Notes under the pieces: generated by a model
What the model saw: the letters and a program-made list of their open reading frames with translations, nothing else
What the model was told of the DNA's origin: nothing
Database searches by the model: none
Assembly (NCBI GenBank): GCA_030765065.1
Contig: CM060982.1
Location: 14,071,630 to 14,135,629, forward strand
Reading direction: 5' to 3'
Length of the DNA stretch: 64,000 bases
Source: Deroplatys truncata
Taxonomy: Eukaryota; Arthropoda; Insecta; Mantodea; Mantidae
Position numbers and translations under genes: made by a program
Shown here: one piece after another, positions 1 to 12,126 of the stretch
Layout: each line of letters starts with the position of its first letter
Position numbering within the stretch: position 1 is the first letter of the stretch

Positions 1-2809
1 ATTCTTCTTTGATTTACACATAGTTTATAACCACGTCGTTATTAACTGTTCGTCGTTAAACATCACCGTGCATCCACCAGTGTTTGATTTCATACTGACC
101 AGCGGAAGAATTCTTACGTCCTAACAGTAACGATATGACGCGAATGTTAACCGCAATGTCTGTAGCTGCATAGTTGTTTATTCCGTGGAGTTTTCTGCAG
201 GCCTATAAGCACTGTCCGCAAGGATTTCCCACCTTGCTCACGTCTTGAGTGTAAGACCTGCGTGACTTTGTTTTATTTCTGTTGTACACAGCCTAATTGT
301 CCGATCGTTTGACCCATTCTGCAAGTTAGAGAATTACCAGACAAAAACGTCGATTTCTCACAGTATTTTTATGCATTTGGCTTGCTTGGCGCATAACTAT
401 AGTAACACGACTGTTCTTGTTTATTCATGATTTTAAAATAAATTAGGGATATTATACATATAAGATTTTTAATTACTATAATTTTGAGCATTTTACGTTG
501 TATTTTATTGCAGGTTCCTCTTATGTTACATTGTATTATTATCTGTCTGTATATTTGTTCATGCATATGCAAAGGTATATTTACCTTCTCCCCTTACTTA
601 ATGATGAGTCGATACAATTATTGCACAATAATAAAATGTTATACATACTAACATTTAATGTACACTTTCATTTCTATATTTTGCCTTGGTTACGCCACTC
701 GAGCGGGCTATTTATAATACTCTTGCTTTAGGAATCTTGAAATGCCTATTTCTTTTATTCGTTCCCTTTGTCTGTCGCCATCTTGCGCCTGACTATAAAG
801 ACATATTGCATGTACCAATATATTGTTTTTAGCTAATTATACAGCGGAACTAATGATTTCCAAGTAGTTCTTTCTGTCTATAGTATACACACGCTCTTCA
901 GACGCTGTTGGGTGACTGTACCGCCAATTTCCAAAAAGTGAAATTGGAAGAATAAAAATGAATTTATTTCACAATCATATGTACTACATATCTCCATGAT
1001 ATATATTTATTTTGTTCTGCTATACGCATAGCCCCAGATGAGTACCTCATGGAAATTTTTACGGAAGTGGCTTTAGTTTATCGTGTTGACGACTTGATGC
1101 GCTTATCGCAGAATCTTTTAGCTGAGAAATGCCATATCTCTGTTTTCCGTTAATTCTCATTTTACCTGGAGCTTGTCAAGAATTTTATTACGTGCATGAC
1201 AGCCAAATTTTATTTTTCAACCCTCATCTCGAAGCGTGGCGCGAGGCCCCTCGAGTTAGACTGGTTGAGATTAAGGTAAAACCGTGAAGATAATTTTACC
1301 GCCGACTTAATTTTGTAGTTGGGCTTACGGATTCGCCGGAAGGTTCCGTCGCCATTTTAATTTTTTTGAGCCCTTATATAATTATTGCGGGTTCATTGGT
1401 AGATAATGGTAGATAGCGGATACCTAATTTTGCTATGCTCTAGGGTATTATAATTATCCTTATTTTTCTTTTTCCAAACAATGAACCAAAATTTGTGAAA
1501 TGGATGATGCCACCCCTTTCTTCTTAACTTGTATATTGTACCAAATATCTACTAGCTCTGCTGAGCATCCTTGTTTGTTATTTGCTTGATCTATAATTTG
1601 AGAGCGATTGCATCTTTGTTATATTGATGTATGATCTAACTGTACATGATCAGCTGTTTTCTTATCTATTAACGTCCTTATAAGTACAGATTGTAAACTT
1701 GGGAGCTGCCAAGTGTTCTTTTTAGGTGATGTTTTGTTTACATGATTATTTATTACGGATTTCGCAGGCCATCTTTATTTTTTTTACTAGTGTAATTCTA
1801 CCCACCCTTACCCACTCTATATCCAATTGCACATTAAAGGTTAACTTTGAGGTACACCCGTTCGCAATGTAGCTATGCGCGCAATATGAGCTATGATTCT
1901 GATAAGGTGTTTACCTTTGGGTTATTACCATCTACATAAAGTGCTTTACCGCCATTTTATGGTCGGCAGGGAATGGTAGGAACTCACTTTTTTTATTTCG
2001 CTTTTCTCCCTACCCGTACCTTTTTAGAATCCATATGTTTCCCTTCGTACCCCAACAACTATTTGCGTTCGGTACAAGACGGACGAAACCTAAACCTCTA
2101 ATTGATATTTTACTTATTTTCTTTTCTTTAAACACTTAATGTCACATTTACCTACCAAGATGCCTTACAGATGCAATAATTCGTGTAGAAAAGTCACTTA
2201 TTTAGTCTTTTCGAAATTCTACCTATATAATAGTTTACATTATTTAGATTTTCTTAGCATATATATTGCTTTTATGAGTTTCTGTCTATATTTAAACACA
2301 ATTAAACTGCCGGATATAGTTCTGCGATGACTACATATTTATATGTTTTTTTTGTCTTACTGTAATACGTTTACTTATTTTTCGTGCTAATTCACTGTTC
2401 CTATTCGTGTTTCCCCTTACATACTTTTTCTTGTGAATGATAGTATAAGGTTGCATCTGATTGCTTGTTTGGTCCCTAAGTTTCACTAATTCTTGATTTC
2501 CGGTTCTCTAAACTTTGTTTGAGTACAGCCTTGGTTATTTAGGTTACTTTTTGGAGATAATGATTCGTAATTGAATATTATACATGTCTACGGCATGTCA
2601 GGAACTTCTGGTTTAACGACTTTCCACTGGATATATCGCGAGGTTATCCGGTTAGTAGAGTTCGTGTTGTTTTAATGGTGTTGATTTTGCATTATCATCG
2701 TTGATATAGTTTTTTAAGCGACTATGGGAGTCGCCGTTGGTTTCTTTTGTTTACAGGTACGCCGCGAGGCCCTGGAAGCAAGGAATCTATAAAGAGCTTT
2801 GGATATTGC
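1..2809. other. AT-rich non-coding stretch, no gene recognised
   Basis: Only short open frames (under 80 codons) occur, none with a recognisable domain. I saw no terminal repeats, tRNA-like boxes or repeat family shared with the rest of the window. It could be intergenic DNA, intron, or transposon sequence too decayed to recognise. Confidence 0.5.
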
Positions 2810-2950
2810 CGTCCCTGTCATCCAATTCGTATAAACGCACTAACCTAGGCGTCGTAACCTAATTTCGGGCTAAATTTGGATATCACAGTCATCCCGTACT
2901 TATAAACACACTAACCTAGGTGTCGTAACCTAACCTCGGTATCCTGTCGT
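2810..2950. repeat. Tandem duplication, period about 70 bp
   Basis: Two adjacent diverged copies share the core ACTAACCTAGG, then a G/T-variable position, then GTCGTAACCTAA, at about 2839 and 2910. The TAACCTAA motif resembles the CCTAA-bearing unit of the minisatellite at 37258-37910 but the flanks differ, so common origin is not shown. Confidence 0.75.
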
Positions 2951-3921
2951 TTTACTACGTGTTTTTCACTCAAATGTTGGCAGCTTTTCATTTCTGAAGT
3001 GCATCAATATCGAAAATAGGAAATTTTTTGGACAATTATATTGCATTATCAACATTTAGCAGCCATCTGCAGCAAGAGTTTTAAATTTGTGGTACATTAT
3101 ACCCGCCCAAAATGTATAAACATTCAAGGAATACAATCTATGAATTGGATGCGTCTTTGTTTCTATGTTTTCACAATACACTCCTGCACCAACGACAGGG
3201 AAACACGCTTACGAATTTATAAAGTAATGGCAATTTAGTTTAGTTTAAATTCTTGCTGAAAGTTTCAGAAACTTCACAAAACGTAGAAAACAATGGTATA
3301 TATTACAAAAACAACTAAGTTGAAGTTTGAAGTGCTGCTTACGTTATATATATACATAGATAATAAACTAGGTGTTTACTTCAAGAGTCAAATTGTTGAA
3401 GATACATTTTCAACTTAGCTTAATTTTATGTGCTTCTCTGTTTTATATACCTATATTAAAAAGAATTCATTGTAAACGTTTATGTTTATGACTTTGGTTT
3501 ACTGTTGTTTAATAAACATAGATAAAATTATTAATACTATTACTATTATTATACACATTCAAGAACTACACTTTCAAAGCGTAGGTCAAACCGAAAAACC
3601 TCGTATTAGCAGATACGGACTTCTTTGTAAAAAGCTAATGATAAACAACAGACTACAAAACCGCCAGCATACTAGGCCCACATCAGAGACAGGGAACAAA
3701 AAGCAACAGATGTTGATCCAGAATGTTACCTAACCCCAATTACTATGAACACACAAGAGTGGTAAAAGCCAAATTTCGAGTTGCGACATGTCTTCACGAA
3801 AACCGCGTCCTACGGGTTCCATCATAGAATCTGTGAGCAAAGTGGATACCACCCGGCATCGGAGCAGTGTACCTGCATCCCCTGTGGACGTGGTTGTCGA
3901 CAGTACCACACATTTGCCTGT
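2951..3921. other. Non-coding stretch, nothing recognised
   Basis: AT-rich sequence with short frames only. The longest plus-strand frame near 3788-4189 runs into the antisense of the SINE that follows and is not a gene. Confidence 0.5.
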
Positions 3922-4215
3922 CAAAATTAAATTGAGTTTTATTTATGGACGCTGTTTAACTGCTGTGGTCCTTAGTGTCCCATTCTATATTGGGCGTGAA
4001 AGACCGGAAATTTTGCTCAGAGGCCTCTTTATCAGGCTTGAGGTTCTATTATGTGCCGTAAATCTACGACACGGAACCACAGGTTTTACTTCCCTTTCGA
4101 AGGAAGCCATGCTGAGGATTTTTACACTCGAAAAAAATCCTTCGCCCTCCGCCGGGTTTGAACTCGCGATTTCGGGAACTAGAGGCTAGCATGGTAACCA
4201 CTACACCACGAAGGA
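3922..4215 (-). mobile_element. tRNA-derived SINE (family S1), copy 1
   Basis: Read on the minus strand it begins TCCTTCGTGGTGTAGTGG, a tRNA-like head with an A-box (GTGTAGTGGTTACCATG) and a B-box (GAGTTCAAACC), the two internal RNA polymerase III promoter elements. A body of about 220 bp follows, shared with copies at 15699 and 61593, ending in an A-rich tail with ATAAATAAAACTC. The gene-like open frames here are artefacts of the SINE. The parent tRNA is not resolved. Confidence 0.88.
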
Positions 4216-5867
4216 ATCCTTGCCTGTAAAGCAAGGACAAACTAAGTTCTATGCAAAAGATGAAAACTCTGACTAACATGTACCATTTAACTTTGTACAC
4301 AGTATGTTTAATAAAATATTAAGTACCATGTTTATTCATAATACACTTTTATTTCCCTTTTATAAAAAACACACAGTGTTGCTGTACATGCAATATGTGT
4401 TTTTACACACAATACTCGCATATTTATGTCTATTATACGAATGTTCTGCACATTTCGCTTTTATGCTCCCTATTTTACGCGTGCATTCATTGCTTTTCTA
4501 GACTGTTCTCTTATTCGAAACGCAAATTTCACCGTATTGTAATTATGTTCCACACTTTCTAACGTCTAGCGATGCTGCATATTGCGTTGGTGGCTGCTGA
4601 CATCCAGCAATTGTATAATTATAATGTTGATATTTAACGTAACCGCTTCACGCGGTCGCCATATTACAGACACCTCATTAGGGCTGCGGACGGCTCCATA
4701 CAAGTCGGTTCGGTTTCCGTGACGTAATACGCCTCCGTACACCGAGTATATAACTGGGTTCTTTATTTGGCGGCAAGTTTGAAAATGTAGCAAGAATTTT
4801 TGCGCACAACATCGGCCATTACACTAACTTTTAGGTTTCCCTTTTTTGCTTATGAATAGCAGGATTTTCAGTAGTCAGTAACTTACCTTGTATATATTCA
4901 AACGGACTATGGCCTGGCAACGTCGATAATCTCCACTGTGACATCTTACCGAAAGTGCCAACTGGAGTGTATTCTCTTGAAATTGCATTATGGCTTGAGA
5001 TAATTATAACATAGTTAATACTTTTATAGAAGTTTTTATATTTCGCTTAATTACATACTACTAAGATAAGCTACATATTCAACAGCTTGTTTTCTTGGTA
5101 ATGCAATAATATGTTGGATGATTTGATGTGGTGGGGTTAGCAAGATTTCCCTATTTTTATAGCAAAATTGGCTGAATTGCATAGTAAGTCTGAGGCATGA
5201 TACCAGAAAATCAGTAAGGTGGTAAAATGCTGGCTCCTTTTGTGACTATATCCCACTACAACGGTAGGAAAAATCCAGTTATCTATTTCTGATGAATCCT
5301 AGGTTTCATTGTCTACCAAGCAAAACATATCAAGTTGTTTCACACTCAAAGAAAACAGAATTTGTTCTAGTATTTACGTTATGGGCATTTCTTTTTAATG
5401 TTGCTTCAAAGGTTTTCCTATAAGAGTTTCTGCTATTCTCTAGAATATCAAATTATTTGACTCTCGTTTAGGGGATAATTATTACACAACGGTTAAATAT
5501 TGGAGCTATACTTGTTAACAAAACCCCAGCATATGCATGTGGATTTCGTAATTAAAATGTAAGATAAAACTTAAATGGTGAGTTAGAGGTCTATTAAGAG
5601 CCACTACTTCACCGTCGCTATATCAGCAAATGGTAACAATAATACCAATAATAATACAAGCAGTAATATTGAATAAAACCGTTTATCACCCCCCAAAATG
5701 TTTCTGACCACACCGATGTCTTCTGTGTAAGCTGTTCGTATTTGGCAGCAGGGTTGGAAAGCTTGTTGGTGTTGTTTGATAGGTTTCGGCATGCGAAATG
5801 AAGACTTAAATGAAGTTAAAAATGAAATTTTGTTCTTCCAAAAACAATTTAATTTCTAAAACAAAAC
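4216..5867. other. Non-coding stretch, nothing recognised
   Basis: Contains a CpG-richer patch at about 4640-4745 that could be a remnant promoter or transposon end. No domain, splice-bounded exon or terminal repeat was found. Confidence 0.45.
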
Positions 5868-6835
5868 ATCTATTGTGTTACACTCACATGACTTTCTCTA
5901 ATCTTGTACAAACTATTTTTACAAACGCGTATTCTCCATATGCCTCATATTAATAGATCGAGATGTTAATCTTGTTGCTAGTTTTCTTGTAGATGCAAGG
6001 GGAATTGGTAAGCTTTATGCGATAGTCAAATATTTTAAGAGCTGGTTGCTATGTGGAGTATTCCATTCTTTTTGCAATACCAGGACAAAAAAAATAAATA
6101 ACGAATTCTCATTTGAGGAAAAAGTATAAGTATTGGAAAATTTAAGGGAATAACAAGCAATATCACGAAAATGGTTCACTCAACAAAAAATGTATATGAC
6201 ATAAATTGTGTATTTTAACGCGATCTACATTTTTTGCGCAGTAAAATTTTGTCTATCTCATATGGTTTACCAGCAATGCAAAAGTCGTTCACAATGAAGA
6301 ATACTTTTGGAGACATTCCTAGAAAATTCAAGATATACATTTTATTTGTCATGAAAGTATTTTAAATATATGATATTTTAATCAAAATAATTTGAGCCAT
6401 TTTTGAGAAAATTAAAATTTTCGAAAAATGTTCGATGTACAGTGTATTCTGGTGTGGCGAATTTTCTTGAAAACCTTCTTGTCGCATCTCTGGAATATAC
6501 TGAACCTAAATACCAAGTTTGGTGTTTATCCAACAGTTCGTTTCTGAGTTATGCTGTTCATAGCCAGACAGACACACACACGGACATGTTTCCAAAAATG
6601 CTTTATATGCATTCAGTGCACCTCAAAACATGTGTTTCCTGTGAAGTCTCGATATCGAATTTTTGGGTGGAATGCAATGCTCCCCCTACTTACTATACGT
6701 AGTAAGAAGTAATCAAAAATGCTTTAAATGCATTCAGTGCACCTCAAAATATGTATTTCCTGTGAAATCTCCATATCGAATTTTTGGGTGGAATGCAATA
6801 CTTCCCCTGCTTACTATACGTAGTAGAAAAAGTAA
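5868..6835 (+). repeat. Dispersed repeat R1, copy 1, with duplicated 3' tail
   Basis: About 970 bp that aligns along most of its length with 35563-36365, and in part with 10375-10590 (reverse) and 52555-52650. It starts near TGTGTTACACTCACATG and ends in a ...CTTACTATACGTAGTAG tail. The last part is present twice in tandem (from 6594 and from 6715, period about 121 bp). ACTTTCTCT near the start is roughly the inverse of AGAAAGT near the end, so it may be a non-autonomous DNA element, but the class is not established. Confidence 0.8.
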
Positions 6836-7310
6836 AAAAGAAAAATCATACACAAGATATAGGTATATAAAAATATAATCCTTTCAAAAGATAAATTTCT
6901 TTGTATAATGCAAAATAAATAAAAAATAAAATAAGAATCTGTATGTAAAAATATAAGCATTTCTGTCCGGCTTGGAATGAGAGATGGCCTCTCAGAAGGT
7001 ATTTGCCCTGCTGCAGAAAGGACTTTCTCAACTGACACGGAGGATACCAATATTGATTGAATAGGTATAATTTTGCATATTATTGTGAACTTTTTATCTA
7101 AAGAAGACTCCACGGAAGTGCTTTACAACATAATATTGAATGCGGTAACGTAGGTGCTTGTAGTAGAACCGAACAACTACAAAACGAAGAGAAAGTATTC
7201 AAAAGCAGCGCCTAGATTCGACAGCACCATTTAATTCACCCTTCGTTTACGTGCAACCACGGTTTACACTATACCGTATAGAGGCGGCAGAACGGAGTTA
7301 CTCATCAGTT
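6836..7310. other. Spacer between R1 and hAT-1
   Basis: About 475 bp without recognisable features. Frames on either strand overlap the R1 tail and show no domain. Confidence 0.4.
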
Positions 7311-9960
7311 CAGTGTTGCCATATCTACTTTTTAAGAAGGAAATCTCCTTGTTTTTTTTTGCAAACCTACTTTTCTACTTTCAGTTAATAAAAAATACAA
7401 AATCTCCTTCTTTTTTAAAAAATTCAAGTAAATATACTTATTTTTATCCTTTTTAAACGTAATTCATAATTTTGTAATTGATAAAGATGACATGTATCTA
7501 TACACTATTACGGTGAATTCCCTTTCACTCGGGCTCATGGGAAGCACGAGTTGATTCAACTATTGGTAATGCCTCCAATCGAAGCGTTGAGAAATGAAGG
7601 GAATTTCCCTCACCTTATCAATCACAGTTCACAGTTCGCACCTGCGCCTTGAAGCAGTTCAGTCATTTTCTTATAATTATCCAGTAGTTACATGCGTGTT
7701 TCACAGTTCAGTAGTGGTTTTCTTTGTTGTGCTAAACTTATGTGTAGTGATTAGTGGCCATGAGTGAAGGACCTAGGAAAAGAAACAGGTACTCACAATC
7801 TTACAAATCACAATGGGAAGAATCCATTAACTTAAAGGGATGGTTAATGAATAGTAAAAAAAAGGGAATACATTTGCTTGTTGCAAGTCATGTGCTATGA
7901 CATTAACGTTGCTTCTGTGGGTAAAACAGAACAAGAAAAACATGCAGAAAGTAACAAACATATAAGTAACGCTAAAGGACTTGTAGGTCAGGGGACACTA
8001 ACGTCTTTAGTAAGTGCATCTTCAACATTAAACCACCAGGTAAAAGTAGCGGAAGTTAGATTGAGCGCATTTGTTGAAGAACAGAATCTTTCTTTCAGCG
8101 TAATGGAATATTTGGCAATTGATTAAATCAATTTGTCCAGATTCGGAGGTTGCAAAAATGGTTACTTGCGGGCGGACAAAAGCGACTTCCATCGAGAAGA
8201 GTGTAACTGGCGCTGAAAGTAAACATAGGCAGTGCTAGTACACCGAGAAGATATGTTTTCTCCACTTGTGGACGAATCCACAGACATAAGCGTCACAAAA
8301 CACTTGACACTAGTCACACGTCTTAATGTAGAGGACGATATTATTGATGCTTTTTATGATCTGTTGCCTGTAAGCGATGGAACAGCACAGCAACTCCATC
8401 AACAAATCGTTAGCGCATTTGCAGCAAACAATATACCCTACAAAGAAAATGTAATTGGATTTGCAGCAGACAATACTTCTACTATGATGGGAAAGAAACA
8501 GTCTCTTAGTACACTTTTCCAGGCTGATATTCCAAATTTGTACTTATGAGGTTTATTTGTCACTCATTTAACCTCTGTGCCTCTTATGCTTGCTCAAAAC
8601 TTCCAAGGACTCCTGAAGACTTGACGCGTTATATATATCTAACTATCTTCACGTGACTGCAAAACGCACAGAAGCATTAAAAGAATTTGAGGCAGTTGTG
8701 CAAGTTGCCGCTCACAAACTATTGCATCCTTCCCAGACGTGTTAGTTGTCTTTGCATGAGGTAGTATCTCGTATTCTGAAACAGTACAATGCGTTGAAAC
8801 TGTATTTCACACATGCGCAGGCAACTGAGAAATTAGCAGCTCCAGAAATAATACTTCAGAATCTAAATGACCCTTGGAACCATTTTTACTTAGAATTTCT
8901 GGATTTTGTTTTGCCAGCATTTAGCAACTTAAATAAACAAATGCAGAGTGAAACATCCCAGATACATGCTTAAGAAAAAATGTATGTGCAGCAATAAGAA
9001 GCATTGCAGACTGTTATCTAAGATATGATTATGTCATTAAAATAGGGGAAAGCGAATTTCACTTTAAAAATCCCAGACACTTTCAACCGTTAGAAACGAT
9101 GTATTTCGGCGCTGAAGTTGCTACGCAATTATCTAAATTTAAACTTCCTGAAAGTGACATAAAGGTATTCAAATTAAGATGCCTTGGCTTTTACACTGAG
9201 GCCATAGATTAGATCTGTCAACGCTTTCCTCTTCGTGACAGTATTTTCAGGAATCTAGAACGTTTGGATCCTCAGAACATAAAATATGTTCAAACCATAG
9301 GACCTTTGATATCCGAGTTCCCCAACCTTGTTGAAGGGAATGAAATCCAAAAGATTGACACTGAATGGCGATTATTAAGGAACACCGAGATTGAAGTACA
9401 GGGTGATTCAGTGCAAGATTCTAAAGATGTGTAAAGCAAAAAACGTATCCTGATGGAAAGTCGGTGTTTCTATCCTTGGCAAAATTCGTGTGGCGTGTTT
9501 TGTGTCTACCATATTCAAATGCTGGTGTAGAACGTGTGTTTTCTTCTATAAACCCAATGAAAACTAAACAAGGAAATACGTTAGGCACAAATACAATCTG
9601 TGGCTTATTTCATACGAAAGGACCAATGGCACAAGATGACTGTCATTCATTTGTTGTGGATAGGTACTTGACAGATAGGGTAAGAGTGGATGTGTATGAT
9701 GGCGAGGACAATTAATGATACTAACAATGCTAAATGAGCCTACTATGTGTGCTGGACGTCATGAGCTTCATTAGTGAGTGTTGAAGAACAACTTATTTTA
9801 TGTCAATAGGCCTACATTTACGTTGGGTGTTGAGATTTAGGCATCATGATGCTCGTTGCAACATAGGGAAATTATTCTTTGTTAAACGCTTAAACTCTGT
9901 AAAATAGCTTTAAAAAAATTACAAATTTCGTGTTATAATCCCGTCACCGCTAAATAAATA
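7311..9960 (+). mobile_element. hAT-1 DNA transposon, decayed, 3' end not found
   Basis: The left terminus CAGTGTTGCCATATCTAC matches the CAGTGTTGCC type of hAT end, and related termini occur in hAT-2 (30350 and 17159). It is followed by a degenerate transposase gene. The base pairs before the terminus (CATCAGTT) would be the 8-bp target duplication, but no matching right terminus was found before the next element at 10141. The right boundary given here is approximate. Confidence 0.75.
7760..9715 (+). pseudogene. hAT-1 transposase pseudogene (SCAND3/ZBED-like group)
   Basis: An ATG at 7760 opens a lysine-rich N-terminus, but frameshifts and stops break the frame repeatedly. Recognisable blocks in order: VDESTDISVTK (about 8270), the start of the RNase H-like catalytic core; IGFAADNTSTMMGKK (about 8455), the second core block; and the C-terminal dimerisation region with LPYSNAGVERVFSSIN and KTKQGN (about 9500-9560), the hAT hallmark. 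The last stretch is one open frame to a stop at 9715. The gene would have catalysed cut-and-paste transposition; it cannot make a full protein now. Confidence 0.9.
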
Positions 9961-9965
9961 TGCAG

Positions 9966-9990
9966 CATGATGATGATGATGATGATGATA
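9966..9990. repeat. ATG trinucleotide microsatellite
   Basis: About eight ATG/GAT units in a row just past the hAT-1 remnant. Confidence 0.9.
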
Positions 9991-10140
9991 AATATATGGA
10001 ATAGATTGGCTGAAGGCTTCGGGCGATTTAGAGATATAGTTCTTTCCTATTGCAATACCATTAGAAATTCTACTTTTTTCTCCGGTTCGTGTCTAGTTTT
10101 TCGCTCCAACGGGGTTCGCAACTTTGCACCAGTTTTCTCG

Positions 10141-10240
10141 ACTAGCGCTTGCAGAAAGCCAACCGAAGTTGCCCGACGAAGTTCGAGCGAATGCCGAAAA
10201 TAAACGAAAGGGAACGATCTTCCAGTTCAAGGGGGAAGGT
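10141..10240 (+). repeat. Left 100-bp terminal inverted repeat
   Basis: Starts ACTAGCGCTTGCAGAAAGCC and is identical over its whole length to the reverse complement of 14931-15030. It is much richer in CG than its surroundings. Homology stops abruptly at base 100. Confidence 0.95.
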
Positions 10241-10374
10241 AGTCCATTCCGGCACATTTTGCTCCCATTGGCTGTGGTCAAATACGTAACGTGGAACGTT
10301 GGCGCGCGCATTTCGACTGGCAATTGAAAGTGAATACATAAAACCATGCGTTTCAAAGCAGGAATTTGTACATA

Positions 10375-10590
10375 CATAGTACAAATCGGTTTAAGTTCAG
10401 TACCTTCCAAAGATGTGACACAAAGATTTTCAAGAAAATTCCCCACCCAAAATAACCCTTTACACAGAAGAATTCTCGATTTTGTTTTCTGAAAAATGAC
10501 TCAAACGATTTTGATTAAAATGCCATTGTATTCAAGATATTTACATGAAAAATAAAATGTTTATTTTTAATTTTCTGGGAACAGCTTGTG
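10375..10590 (-). repeat. R1 fragment, reverse orientation
   Basis: The central part of R1 (around TGAACCTAAATACC, the polypurine GAGAAAATT zone and the TTTTAATCAAAAT zone) in reverse, clearly diverged. It lies inside the 100-bp-TIR element. Confidence 0.65.
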
Positions 10591-11718
10591 AAGTCCTCTT
10601 CATTCGGAAGGAATTCTGTATACTCTTGTGTAACTGGTAAATTTAAGCAACAGAGGAAAATGGGCTACACAAAAAATGTCAATGGGATAGATGGATCTGT
10701 TGCATCCCAGTTTTATATGTTATAATGTTTTATGTATATGCAAACTCCACCATCTTCTAAATGTTTTCTTATACAGGGTGAAAGATATTGCTTGAAATGT
10801 AATAAAATGGCTAATAGACACAGGCACAAGGAACATAAAACACTGTGTTTCATTTTTGTAGGCTTAATGACAAAAATTGTATTGGACATATTTGCACTAC
10901 TCATTATATAGAATCCATGATTAACGTACGGTTCAAGCAGTACCTTCCACCCTGTATACTGTCCTCCCAAATAATACCCATGCAGTAATAATGAGAATTT
11001 CTCGTTTCAAGTGATGTCTTTCTCAAACATATCTTCAAGGTAATAGAAATTACATGGGAAATTGAAATTTAAGCATAACAAAGTATAAAGTTATAATTAA
11101 AGCTTATTCAAAGGGAATTAATCATCAAAATAGTATCAACCTCATGTAAGCAGTTTATGTAGGGCAGATTGCATGTGATGATGATTAACACTTATTGTTG
11201 TCCTACTGTAATGCGTGTCGAGAAGTTTACTGTTGAAATGGTGATGGTTTACAAATTTTTCTCTCTTAGATAAGACATGATGGGGAGGTGAACATCCCCC
11301 CCCCAACGGCTGTTCTTGGCATTGGGTATATTCCTACTTACTCTGCATACTTCATAATTGTATGATGTGTTCAATTTCCCTTGAGCATTGCTCACAGTGG
11401 AACCAAATGAACAAACACAAACAAACATCACTGTATGGGCTCAATTTGCTTTTTTCCCATATGACCTGTCAATAAATTGAAGGTTCCCATGTGCTATAGG
11501 ACCTCCACTGTGTTATATCAAATGTTATATATAGAACCTTTCCCAGGAAAAGGAATCAAAGTGTATTTTCTATTCAATAACTGTAAGTTTTATTAACTAG
11601 TACTGGCTTTGTGTATGCATAAGTGACTTAAGTGCAATTACCTATAAGATCATTCCAATAGATTGTAATAACAGACATTCAAGAGGTTAGAATTTAATGA
11701 ACATTTTAATTGGGTAGG
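10591..11718. other. Interior of the 100-bp-TIR element, nothing recognised
   Basis: AT-rich, short frames only, no domain seen. It may be captured or ancestral internal sequence of the element. Confidence 0.4.
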
Positions 11719-11965
11719 CCATTCAAATGTATATTAATGTAGGCACATGTTCCTTAAAATACCATACAAATGTGTTATACAGTATTATTAAATATGAATG
11801 TGAATGCAATGTCTCTAAATAATAACAATGTCTCTTTGTGTTTAACCATTCAAATGTATATTAATGTAGGCACATGTTCCTTAAAATACCATACAAATGT
11901 ATTATACAGTATTATTAAATATGAATGTGAATGCAATGACTCTAAACAATGACTCTTTGTGTTTA
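11719..11965. repeat. Tandem duplication, period about 127 bp
   Basis: Two near-identical consecutive copies, starting CCATTCAAATGTATATTAATG at 11719 and again at 11846, with small differences (for example GTGTTATAC against GTATTATAC). Confidence 0.9.
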
Positions 11966-12126
11966 ACCATATCACACCCACTCTTCATAATTGTCAATCA
12001 CTTTAACATGTCGTTTAGTGTGCCAGTATTAATTGTTTTTTCATGTTGACTGCAGAAAGAATGTAACAGCACATGCTGATTTATAAATTTGGGGGCTGGA
12101 TGAGACACTCGTTCATTAGTATTGCT

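Noticed and set aside
4050-4215. Functional tRNA genes at the SINE heads
   Set aside because: A- and B-boxes are present, but the cloverleaf is not maintained and the sequence continues into a SINE body.
3788-4300. Long frames on both strands near 4 kb
   Set aside because: They lie within and across the SINE and change with each copy; they are repeat artefacts.
6403-6878. Protein-like frames of about 100 codons in R1 (also at 36074-36381)
   Set aside because: The copies share nucleotide similarity with frame changes and no conserved reading frame; dispersed repeat, not a gene.
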